Assembly: GCA_020249265.1 (NCBI GenBank)
Contig: JADCGA010000030.1
Span: 1-64,000 of the forward strand
Direction of reading: 5' to 3'
Length of the DNA: 64,000 bases
Origin: Roseomonas sp.
GTDB lineage: Bacteria > Pseudomonadota > Alphaproteobacteria > Acetobacterales > Acetobacteraceae
In this document: in pieces, positions 46,302 through 53,988 of the stretch
Numbering within the stretch: position 1 is the first letter of the stretch
Layout of the letters: each line of letters starts with the position of its first letter
Position numbers and translations under genes: made by a program
The notes under the pieces: generated by a model
Database searches by the model: none
What the model was told of the DNA's origin: nothing
The model's input: only the letters and a program-made list of their open reading frames with translations

Positions 46302-47117
46302 CTATCTGTCTTCCCATTGCGGATGTCGCTTTTCCAGAAAGGCGCCAATGCCTTCCGCCGCATCACGCGCCATCAGATTTTCCGTCATCACCGAAGCGGC
46401 TTCGCTGTAGGCTTCCGCCAACGGCAATTCGATTTGCGTATTGAAGCCGCGCTTGCCCATGCGCACAGTGATTGCGGAATGGGAAGCGATGCGCGCAGCC
46501 AGGCCCAGCGCGGTTTCCATCAGGGCGTCACGCGGGGCCAGACGATTGACCAAGCCCAGGCGCTGCGCTTCCGCCGCCGGCACCATTTCACCCAGCAGCA
46601 ACATTTCTATCGCGGCCTTGCGCGGCACGGCGCGCGCCAAAGCCACCGCCGGTGTGGAACAGAACAACCCAATATCCACGCCCGGCGTGCAGAAGCGCGC
46701 ATCTTCTGCCGCCACCGCCAAATCGCAGCTTGCGACCAATTGGCAGCCGGCGGCGGTGGCCACGCCTTGCACCGCGGCAATCACCGGCTGAGGCAGACCC
46801 ACAATCCCCTGCATCACCCGCGCACAAGCGGCCATCGCATCGGCGTAAAAGCCGCGTCCGCCATCGGCATCGGTGCGATGCGCGGTGATTTCGCGCAAAT
46901 CATGCCCGGCGCAGAACACCGTGCCGGCAGCGGCCAGCACGACCACGCGGCAGCTTGGGTCGGCGGCGATCTCAGCCAGCATATCCTCCAGCGCCTGCAA
47001 TAGCGCGCGGGAGAGGCTATTGCGTTGGTCCGGGCGGTTCAGCGTGATAATGCAAATCCCTCCCGCGCGGTCTTCGCGCAGCAGGATGGGGGCGTTTTGC
47101 AGCTCTGTCTTGGACAT
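46302..47117 (-). CDS. Enoyl-CoA hydratase/isomerase-family protein (ECHDC3-like)
   Basis: 271 residues, crotonase fold: ITLNRPDQRNSLSRALLQAL, oxyanion-hole VFCAGHDLREI, and GVDIGLFCSTPAVALARAVPRK, which is typical of the ECHDC3 subgroup. Both glutamates that act in hydration are replaced: the GGGCEL-type motif reads AAGCQL and the PEI-type motif reads PGV. It may therefore not be a simple enoyl-CoA hydratase. ATG 47117 is the family start; a far longer open frame upstream is a shadow of the divergent gene. First gene of the ligase-aldolase-MFS operon. Confidence 0.85.
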   Translation of the reverse strand: MSKTELQNAPILLREDRAGGICIITLNRPDQRNSLSRALLQALEDMLAEIAADPSCRVVVLAAAGTVFCAGHDLREITAHRTDADGGRGFYADAMAACARVMQGIVGLPQPVIAAVQGVATAAGCQLVASCDLAVAAEDARFCTPGVDIGLFCSTPAVALARAVPRKAAIEMLLLGEMVPAAEAQRLGLVNRLAPRDALMETALGLAARIASHSAITVRMGKRGFNTQIELPLAEAYSEAASVMTENLMARDAAEGIGAFLEKRHPQWEDR

Positions 47118-47183
47118 GGCGAAATGATCCTGCCCCGGGCGGGGGATTGCAAGGGATGGGAAGCGGTATAGCCTGACCCCAGG

Positions 47184-47927
47184 ATGAATGATCAAGAAGA
47201 AAACGCGGGCGCTGAAACCTCCGCCGCGCTGGAAGCCAGGCTCGCCGCGGTCAAGGCCAAGCGTGGCTATCTGCTGCCGCATCACGGACTGCTGGCACTC
47301 GCCTTCCCCCGCCTGCTGGAAGGCTATGACGCGGCCTATTCCGCCATGGCTTTGGATGATCGCGTATTGTCGCATCATGACCGCGAATTTGTCTGGCTGG
47401 CCGTGCTGGCCGCCACCGATGAAGCATTGGCGACGCATCACATCGCCAAATTCCGCGCCGCCGGCGGGGATGATGCGCTGATTGGTGCCGCTTTCGCCGC
47501 CGCCGCGCTCGCCATCGGCGCTGAGGCATTTGATTTCGCCGCGCATCGCTGGGGCGCGCAGCTTGCGCCCTTTGATGCTCGCGCTGCCTATTTGGATGCG
47601 GTGGCGGCCATCGCGCCCGCCGCACCGCGCCGCCTGGTGCATCTGGCACAATGCGCGGTGCAGGTCTGCCGCGCGCGCTGGCGGGTGCTAGAATGGCAGA
47701 TTGAAGCTGCCTATGCGGATAGCGTGCCGGAAGATGAGATTGCGGAGGCCATCACGCTCGCGATGTTCCCCGGCTCCATCCCGCGTTTCGTGGAAGCCTG
47801 CGGCGTTTGGCGCGGCATGATTGCGGCGGGGCGCGTTGCGGCATCGGAACGCTACCGCGCCTGGGCCGCCATGACCGGCCAGGGCGGTTTTAACGAAGTG
47901 CTCGCGAAAACTTCCAAGGATAAATGA
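47184..47927 (+). CDS. Carboxymuconolactone decarboxylase/AhpD-like protein, no CxxC
   Basis: 247 residues with two tandem helical CMD-like segments: LSHHDREFVWLAVLAATDEALATHHIAKFRAAGG (about 70-105) and LVHLAQCAVQVCRARWRVLEWQIEAAYADSVPEDEIAEAITLAMFPG-like second unit. The redox CxxC of AhpD is absent (ATHH in its place), so a peroxidase-reductant role is unlikely; a decarboxylase-like or structural role is possible. Function unknown. It ends eight bases before ilvE and is divergent from the crotonase gene, sharing a 66-base promoter gap. Confidence 0.7.
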   Translation: MNDQEENAGAETSAALEARLAAVKAKRGYLLPHHGLLALAFPRLLEGYDAAYSAMALDDRVLSHHDREFVWLAVLAATDEALATHHIAKFRAAGGDDALIGAAFAAAALAIGAEAFDFAAHRWGAQLAPFDARAAYLDAVAAIAPAAPRRLVHLAQCAVQVCRARWRVLEWQIEAAYADSVPEDEIAEAITLAMFPGSIPRFVEACGVWRGMIAAGRVAASERYRAWAAMTGQGGFNEVLAKTSKDK

Positions 47928-47935
47928 GGAAACCA

Positions 47936-48847
47936 ATGGCCTGGACAGCGAAGTATATCATCCAGAACGGCAAGAAGATCGCCTTTGATGAAGCGCGCGT
48001 GCATCCGTTTTCGGTGGGGCATGCCTATGGCGGTACGGTGTTTGAAGGCATACGCGCCTATATGAATTACAGCACCGGCAAGCTTGCCGTCTTCCGCCTG
48101 GAAGAACATCTGGTGCGGCTGGATCAGGGCATGAAATTCATGCGCTTCGACAATCCTCCATCCCGCGATGAAATGCGCCAGGCGGTGCTGGATGCTGTGC
48201 GCGCCAATGAACCGGATGATGATGCCTATGTCCGCATCCAGGTGCATATCGAAAGCCTGGGGTCCATGGCTTCCACGGGCAGCGTCGGCTGGGCTTGCGG
48301 CGCCATGCCGCGCGAACGCAATGCCAAGCGCAGCAGCGGGCTTTCGGTGCATGTCTCATCTTGGACCCGCATCACGGATACCACCATGCCGCCGCGCATC
48401 AAGGCGACAGCGAATTACCATGCCGGGCGAATCGCCATGTTGCAGGCCAAGGCGGATGGCTATGACAATGCGCTGCTGATGACGCGCGCCGGCAAGATTA
48501 GCGAAGGAACCGGCGCCTGCCTATTCATGGTTCGCGATGGCAAGCTGATTACGCCGTCGCGTGAAAACGACATTCTGGAAAGCGTCACGCGCGATACCGT
48601 GATCCACCTCGCCGCCGAACATGGCTTGGACGTGGAACAGGGTACCATTGACCGCACGGAACTCTACATTGCGGATGAGTTATTCTTCTGCGGCACCGGT
48701 CAGGAATTGCTGCCGATCACGAGTGTGGACAAGCTACCGGTGGGCGATGGCAAACCCGGCGCGATTACCATGCGCTTGCAGGAAGCCTATGAAAGCGTGG
48801 TGCGCGGCACCACCAATGCCCATGCGGAATGGCGCACGCCGGTCTAA
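47936..48847 (+). CDS. ilvE: Branched-chain amino acid aminotransferase
   Basis: 303 residues, fold-type IV PLP enzyme. PLP lysine K156 lies in RIKATANYHAG; HPFSVGHAYGGTVFEGIRAY and ISEGTGACLFMVRDGKLITP are conserved. It transfers amino groups between glutamate and the keto acids of Leu, Ile and Val in the cytoplasm. ATG 47936 has GAGGA seven bases upstream; a start four codons earlier overlaps the CMD-like stop. It converges with the K+ channel gene with six bases between. Confidence 0.94.
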   Translation: MAWTAKYIIQNGKKIAFDEARVHPFSVGHAYGGTVFEGIRAYMNYSTGKLAVFRLEEHLVRLDQGMKFMRFDNPPSRDEMRQAVLDAVRANEPDDDAYVRIQVHIESLGSMASTGSVGWACGAMPRERNAKRSSGLSVHVSSWTRITDTTMPPRIKATANYHAGRIAMLQAKADGYDNALLMTRAGKISEGTGACLFMVRDGKLITPSRENDILESVTRDTVIHLAAEHGLDVEQGTIDRTELYIADELFFCGTGQELLPITSVDKLPVGDGKPGAITMRLQEAYESVVRGTTNAHAEWRTPV

Positions 48848-48853
48848 TCGCGT

Positions 48854-49642
48854 TCAGTCCCGCCCCTCATCGGGAATGGCGAGTCTGGTGCCGCAGGCCT
48901 TGCAATGCACCGCATCCACATCATGGCGTTGCAGGCCGCAGCTTGGGCAGGGAAAGCGCACCTTGCGTGGGCGGAATAGCGCCTGCGCCAGGCGCAGAAA
49001 CAGCGTCACGCCGCAGATCATGATAAACACGGAAAGCAGCTTGCCGAATTTGCCTTCCAGCGTGATGTCGCCAAAGCCCGTTGTGGTCAGCGCGGTGACG
49101 GTAAAATAAAGCGCATCGGCGTAATCGGCAATTTTCGGATTGATGCTGCGCTGACTTTCGTAAACGATCGCGGTCATGACAAACACGAAGACCGTCAAAT
49201 GCACGCCGGCAATCAGCGCTTCCTCATGCTTGCGGAAAAACGGCATATCCTCACGCAGTTCCATCAGCGTACGATAGGTGTGCAATAGCCGAAGCGTGCG
49301 CAGCACCCGCAAGAAGCCAAAACCCTCCCCGGTCAGCGGTGCCAGGAAGGAAAGGATCGCCACAAGATCAATCAGGCTGGAAAAACTGCGCGCATGGCGC
49401 CCTGGGTTACGATGCGCTGCCAGATGCGCGGCGTATTCCAGCGCCAGAATCAGCCCAATTGCGACATCAACGTAACCGATCCAGGGCTCCCTTGGGATGA
49501 AGGAAGTGCCAATCACGAAAATCAGCGTCAACAGATCGAAAAAAATAATGCTATAGCGAAAGCGGCGCGCCGCTGCGGTGCGGCCAAAATAAAGCTCCCG
49601 CAGCGTCAGGCGCCAGCCTTCAAACCGCGTAACACCCTGCAT
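48854..49642 (-). CDS. Voltage-gated-type K+ channel with C-terminal zinc ribbon
   Basis: 262 residues. S1-S4 sensor followed by a pore: the S4-like helix FLRVLRTLRLLHTYR has arginines at 112, 115, 118 and 124, and the selectivity filter TTTGFGD is at 186-192. After S6 a compact zinc ribbon follows, C232-x2-C235 and C247-x2-C250. There is no cyclic-nucleotide or RCK domain. It probably forms a tetrameric inner-membrane K+ channel; the zinc ribbon may gate or assemble it. It sits 12 bases after the dehydrogenase gene, on the same strand. Confidence 0.88.
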   Translation of the reverse strand: MQGVTRFEGWRLTLRELYFGRTAAARRFRYSIIFFDLLTLIFVIGTSFIPREPWIGYVDVAIGLILALEYAAHLAAHRNPGRHARSFSSLIDLVAILSFLAPLTGEGFGFLRVLRTLRLLHTYRTLMELREDMPFFRKHEEALIAGVHLTVFVFVMTAIVYESQRSINPKIADYADALYFTVTALTTTGFGDITLEGKFGKLLSVFIMICGVTLFLRLAQALFRPRKVRFPCPSCGLQRHDVDAVHCKACGTRLAIPDEGRD

Positions 49643-49654
49643 GGCACCGCCAAA

Positions 49655-50533
49655 TCAGCGCGTGGGTGTCGGCGGTGTGGTGCTGTAATCGTAAAAGCCG
49701 CGGCCAGATTTGCGCCCATACCAGCCGGCTTCAACATATTTAGCGAGCAAGGGCGAAGGCCGATACTTGGAATCGCCCAAGCCTTCATGCAGCACCTTCA
49801 TCACCGAATAGAGCGTATCCAGCCCCACAAAATCCGCGAGCTCCAAAGGCCCCATCGGGTGATTGGCGCCAAGCTTCATGCCGGCATCAATCGCAGCCAC
49901 ATCGCCAACACCTTCCATCAGCGCCTGTATCGCCTCATTGATCATGGGGCAGAGGATACGGTTGACGACAAAACCAGGCCAATCCTGCGCCATGACCGGC
50001 GCCTTGCCCATGCGCTTGGCAAGCGCTTCCACCGCCTGATAGGTCGCGTCTTCCGTCGCAAGGCCGCGAATGATCTCAACCAGCTTCATCATCGGCACAG
50101 GGTTGAAGAAATGCATGCCAATGAAGCGCCCGGGCCGATCCGTCGCCGCCGCCAACCGTGTGATGGGAATGGAAGATGTATTGGACGCCAAAAGCGCATC
50201 CGGCTTCAACACTGGGCAAAGGGCGGCGAAGATCTTCTTTTTGATTTCTTCGTTTTCCGTCGCGGCCTCGATCACCATGTCGCAATCGGCGAAGGCGCTA
50301 TTGTCGGTCGCCGTCACAATCCGCGCCAAGGCGGCATCGCGATCAGCACTGCTGACACTCCCCTTGCTCACCTGCCGGTCCATGTTCTTCGCCATGGTCG
50401 CCAGCGCGCGGTCCAGCGCCTGTTGCTGCACATCCATCAGCACCACGGGAATACCCGAAAGCGCCGCCACATGGGCAATGCCATTGCCCATCAGCCCCGC
50501 GCCAATCACGCCGAGTTTATTGATTGCCGCCAT
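49655..50533 (-). CDS. hbd: 3-hydroxybutyryl-CoA dehydrogenase
   Basis: 292 residues. NAD-binding LGVIGAGLMGNGIAHVAALSGIPVVLMD, ASNTSSIPITRLA, FIGMHFFNPVPMMKLVEII and PGFVVNRILCPMINEAI are the full signature of 3-hydroxyacyl-CoA dehydrogenase, short form. It interconverts 3-hydroxybutyryl-CoA and acetoacetyl-CoA. Placement downstream of etfBA is widespread in alphaproteobacteria and suggests shared expression for acyl-CoA oxidation. Confidence 0.94.
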   Translation of the reverse strand: MAAINKLGVIGAGLMGNGIAHVAALSGIPVVLMDVQQQALDRALATMAKNMDRQVSKGSVSSADRDAALARIVTATDNSAFADCDMVIEAATENEEIKKKIFAALCPVLKPDALLASNTSSIPITRLAAATDRPGRFIGMHFFNPVPMMKLVEIIRGLATEDATYQAVEALAKRMGKAPVMAQDWPGFVVNRILCPMINEAIQALMEGVGDVAAIDAGMKLGANHPMGPLELADFVGLDTLYSVMKVLHEGLGDSKYRPSPLLAKYVEAGWYGRKSGRGFYDYSTTPPTPTR

Positions 50534-50599
50534 GATGGATGCTCCTGTTTCAATACGAAACGGGGGCGCTGATGCAGACCGCGCCCCCGATCACGCAAA

Positions 50600-51541
50600 T
50601 CACTTCTTGTCGAGTTCGGCTTCCAATTCCGGCATGGCCTTGAACAAATCAGCCACCAGCCCGTAATCGGCCACTTGGAAAATCGGCGCTTCTTCATCCT
50701 TGTTGATGGCAACAATCACCTTGCTGTCCTTCATGCCGGCCAGATGCTGAATGGCGCCGGAAATGCCAACGGCGATGTAAAGCTCCGGCGCCACAATCTT
50801 GCCGGTCTGGCCGACCTGATGATCATTCGGCGCATAGCCCGCATCCACCGCGGCGCGGGAAGCACCAATAGCCGCCCCCAGCTTATCGGCGACTTTTTCG
50901 ACAATGCCGAAATTCTCCGCCGATCCCATGGCACGCCCGCCAGAGACCACAATCCGCGCCGCCGTCAGTTCGGGGCGTTCGCTTTTCACAATCTCAGCGC
51001 CCAGGAAGCGCGAAAGCCCAGGATCAGCCGCCGCCGCCACCGCTTCCACCGGCGCTGCGCCGCCTTCGGCAGGGACGGGATCAAAGGACGCGGCGCGCAC
51101 CGTGATCACCTTCTTCGCATCGGCGGATTTCACGGTGGCCATGGCATTGCCGGCATAGATCGGGCGCACGAAGGTATCGGCATCAACCACATCGGAAATG
51201 TCAGAGAGAATCTGCACATCCAATAACGCCGCAGCGCGCGGCATCACATTCTTGCCACCGGCTGAAGCCGGGGCCAGCAGATGCGAATAGCCGGGGGCGA
51301 GTGCCACCAGCAAAGCGGCCATGGGCTCGGCCAGGCCATTGGCGTAGATGTCAGCCTCGGCGGTCAGCACCTTCGCAACCGATGGCAGCTTGGCAGCGGC
51401 GGCAGCGGCGGGGCCAGTGGCGCCACCTGCGATCAGCACATGCACATCGCCAAGCTTGGCGGCGGCGGCCACTGTGCTGCGGGTTGGCTGAGAAAGCGCG
51501 CCGTCCTGATGATCGGCAAGAACAAGCACAGCCATGGTCAA
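50600..51541 (-). CDS. etfA: Electron transfer flavoprotein subunit alpha
   Basis: 313 residues. The FAD-binding C-terminal domain is complete: [51 protein letters not shown] and [36 protein letters not shown]. With EtfB it carries electrons from acyl-CoA dehydrogenases to the ETF-quinone oxidoreductase. Its ATG overlaps the etfB stop by four bases; a second Met two codons on is an alternative start. Confidence 0.96.
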   Translation of the reverse strand: MTMAVLVLADHQDGALSQPTRSTVAAAAKLGDVHVLIAGGATGPAAAAAAKLPSVAKVLTAEADIYANGLAEPMAALLVALAPGYSHLLAPASAGGKNVMPRAAALLDVQILSDISDVVDADTFVRPIYAGNAMATVKSADAKKVITVRAASFDPVPAEGGAAPVEAVAAAADPGLSRFLGAEIVKSERPELTAARIVVSGGRAMGSAENFGIVEKVADKLGAAIGASRAAVDAGYAPNDHQVGQTGKIVAPELYIAVGISGAIQHLAGMKDSKVIVAINKDEEAPIFQVADYGLVADLFKAMPELEAELDKK

Positions 51542-52287
51542 ATCACCTTCGCTTCATTGCGGAGTTTATCAACAAGCTCCTGCACGGAACCCACCTTCTT
51601 GCCGGCCTGGCGCTTGGGTGGTTCTTCCACCTTCAGCACGGTCAGGCGCGGAGTGGGGTCCACACCCAAATCGGCGGGCTTCACGGTTTCAATCGGCTTC
51701 TTGCGCGCCTTCATGATGTTCGGCAGCGACGCATAGCGCGGTTCATTCAGGCGCAGATCGGTGGTGATGATCGCCGGCAGCTTCAGCGCCAGCTTTTCCA
51801 ACCCGCCATCCACTTCGCGCGTGATGTTCAGCGTGCCATCGGCGATTTCAACCTTGGACGCGAAGGTACCCTGCGGCCAGCCCATCAGCGCCGCCAGCAT
51901 CTGGCCCGTGGCGTTCATGTCATCATCAATTGCCTGCTTGCCCAGGATCACCAAATCAGGCGCTTCCTTGGCAATGATCGCCTTCAGGATTTTCGCGACT
52001 GCGAGCGGTTCCAGCACGCCATCATGTTCCACCAAAATGCCGCGATCGGCCCCCATGGCCAGCGCCGTGCGGATTTGTTCCTGCGCCACGGCAGGGCCGG
52101 CGGAAACCGCGATGATTTCGGTGGCGATGCCCTTTTCCTTGAGCCGCACGGCTTCTTCCACCGCGATTTCGTCAAAGGGGTTCATGGACATTTTGACATT
52201 GGCAGTTTCAACGCCCGTGCCATCCGCCTTCACGCGGACCTTGACGTTGTAATCCACCACCCGCTTGACGGGGACCAGAAGCTTCAT
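51538..52287 (-). CDS. etfB: Electron transfer flavoprotein subunit beta
   Basis: 249 residues. [80 protein letters not shown] and the AMP-binding region are typical group I ETF beta. It starts the etfB-etfA-hbd series. The 183-base gap before it holds a copy of the 44-bp palindromic repeat rather than an obvious promoter. Confidence 0.96.
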   Translation of the reverse strand: MKLLVPVKRVVDYNVKVRVKADGTGVETANVKMSMNPFDEIAVEEAVRLKEKGIATEIIAVSAGPAVAQEQIRTALAMGADRGILVEHDGVLEPLAVAKILKAIIAKEAPDLVILGKQAIDDDMNATGQMLAALMGWPQGTFASKVEIADGTLNITREVDGGLEKLALKLPAIITTDLRLNEPRYASLPNIMKARKKPIETVKPADLGVDPTPRLTVLKVEEPPKRQAGKKVGSVQELVDKLRNEAKVI

Positions 52288-52419
52288 GATGCAACCATAG
52301 CCTTCAGGAAATGGGGGGCCGTGTGGCGCCGGAATACCGAATGCGGGGGTTCTTCAGACCCTCTCACCCGGCCCTCTGACTATTAAGGCCCGACGCCGGG
52401 CGGGGCAAGGCAGGGCGGA

Positions 52420-52463
52420 GTATTTTCAAGCCAAGTGACTTCACTTGGCGACTCGGAAAATAC
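52420..52463 (-). repeat. 44-bp palindromic intergenic repeat, copy 2 (inverted)
   Basis: Arms GTATTTTC (52420-52427) and GAAAATAC (52456-52463) flank GCCAAGTGACTTCACTTGGC (52430-52449). Read on the minus strand it has the same layout and spacing as the copies at 6296 and 57831, but the outer arm pair is T-A where they have C-G, and the inner stem also keeps pairing. Confidence 0.85.
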
Positions 52464-52470
52464 GACCAAG

Positions 52471-52665
52471 TCAGCTTTTCAACAGCAAAAGCAGAATGAC
52501 AAAAAGCCCCACCGCGATGAATTGAAAAATGATGCGCCAGCGCATGAGCCAATTGGCAGTTTTCGGATTGGCCTTGCCGCCCGCCATGCCGAGAATCCCG
52601 GCAAAGAGCACGCCAACCGTGGCGAGCATGGCCAGCGCAACCAGAATGGTGAGGATCGTCGTCAT
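52471..52665 (-). CDS. Small twin-transmembrane protein (HIG1-like)
   Basis: 64 residues with two membrane helices (about 4-28 and 44-62) joined by the loop GGKANPKTANWLMRWRI. The loop and the following RxxFQF pattern recall HIG1-domain/twin-transmembrane proteins that are often encoded upstream of etfB in alphaproteobacteria. HIG1 proteins associate with respiratory complexes in other systems; here that is inference. Same strand as etfB, 183 bases upstream. The cobalamin adenosyltransferase gene often found between them is absent. Confidence 0.7.
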   Translation of the reverse strand: MTTILTILVALAMLATVGVLFAGILGMAGGKANPKTANWLMRWRIIFQFIAVGLFVILLLLLKS

Positions 52666-52684
52666 GCCTCAAGGTTACCCTGTT

Positions 52685-53899
52685 TCATGGGCGGGAGACA
52701 GCCCCATCACGCACAGACCAAGCCAGCGCCGCGCCAATCAGCGCCGTGATGATGCAAAGCGCGAATCCAGCCTCATAACCGCCGGTCAGATCCACCAGCA
52801 GGGAAAAGAAGGGCGGTGCCACCAGCATGGAAAGGCCAAAGACAAAGCCCGCCGCCGCCGTGGTGCCGCCCACCTGCCCTGCCGGGGCCAAGCGCGCCAT
52901 CTCCGCCAGAAACACGCCATTCCAGCCAATCGCGGTGGCGCCCATCAGCATCCCGGCCAGAATGATGATCAGGCCCGGCCAGCCCGGCCCGGCCAGCAAT
53001 AGCGCCAAACCGGCCACTGCCGCGCCAATGCCAAGCCCGGCGAAAACCGGCGCCGCGCCTGTGCGGTCCGCCACCAGACCCCAAAGCACCCGCCCCGCCA
53101 CCCCGGCGGCCTGGGCCAGGGCCAGGCGCATGCCGGCCTCGGTCAGCGATGCCCCCAGGCTTGCCACCTGAAACACCACAAAAAACGTCGAAAAACAGAA
53201 TTGGGAAACGCCGTAGAGCGCCGACATGATGGTCATGCGCCGCAGCACCGGGAATTGGCGGAGCAAGCCAAGGCTGGAAGCTGCCGCCCCCCAGACCTGC
53301 CCCAAGCCCCGGATGGCGGCCTTGGGATTGCGTTCCGCATCAAGCGCAGCGCGGAGCGGTTGCAAGCAAAGCGCTGAAAACGCGAGGAAAATGACCACCG
53401 CCAGCACCCCCTGGCGCCAGCCGGCGGCCACCGCAATGGGCGGCACGGCAGCGGCAAGCAGCATCGCACCCGCCGGCACGCCGCATTGCTTCAGGCTGAA
53501 GATCAAGCCGCGCCGCCGCGCCGGGGTGCGGGCGGCGAGCAAATGGCTGCCTGCCGGCGTCACCGGCCCATGGCCAAGCCCAGCAATCACTGCCGAGGCG
53601 AAAAGCGCCACCGGATGGCCCAGCATGGCAATCGCAATGCCAAAGGCAGAGATCAGCATCCCCGCCTGCAACACCCTGATCCCGCCAAAGCGATGAATGA
53701 AGGCCCCCGCCAAAGGCCCCGATACCATCGCCCCCAGATAAACCAGCGCGGTATGCACCCCGGCGAGCGAAGCGGCGATGCCGAGCTCTGCGGCAATCTC
53801 CGGCGCCAGCACCGGCACGGTCAGGAAAACGCCCATCCCTGCCAGATGCGTCCCCAAAAGGGCGATCATGACGGTCCAGACGGAAGGCGCAGCGAGCAT
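52685..53899 (-). CDS. MFS transporter of unknown substrate
   Basis: 404 residues, about twelve membrane spans. MFS loop 2-3 is seen as GAMVSGPLAGAFIHRFGGIRVLQAGMLIS and the second half repeats with LWGLVADRTGAAPVFAG. GLGHGPVTPAGSHLLAARTPARRRGLIFSLKQCGVPAGA resembles the nitrate/cyanate or sugar-phosphate-like permease groups of unknown substrates. Ends 19 bases before the twin-TM gene. No partner enzyme tells the substrate. Confidence 0.85.
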   Translation of the reverse strand: MLAAPSVWTVMIALLGTHLAGMGVFLTVPVLAPEIAAELGIAASLAGVHTALVYLGAMVSGPLAGAFIHRFGGIRVLQAGMLISAFGIAIAMLGHPVALFASAVIAGLGHGPVTPAGSHLLAARTPARRRGLIFSLKQCGVPAGAMLLAAAVPPIAVAAGWRQGVLAVVIFLAFSALCLQPLRAALDAERNPKAAIRGLGQVWGAAASSLGLLRQFPVLRRMTIMSALYGVSQFCFSTFFVVFQVASLGASLTEAGMRLALAQAAGVAGRVLWGLVADRTGAAPVFAGLGIGAAVAGLALLLAGPGWPGLIIILAGMLMGATAIGWNGVFLAEMARLAPAGQVGGTTAAAGFVFGLSMLVAPPFFSLLVDLTGGYEAGFALCIITALIGAALAWSVRDGAVSRP

Positions 53900-53988
53900 G
53901 CGCGCGGTGTAACGGCGCCACCGCCTGCGGGCAATCGGCGCGCGGGAAAGACTTGACCCGCGCCCGGCAATGGGCTCCCAAGCGCTGC

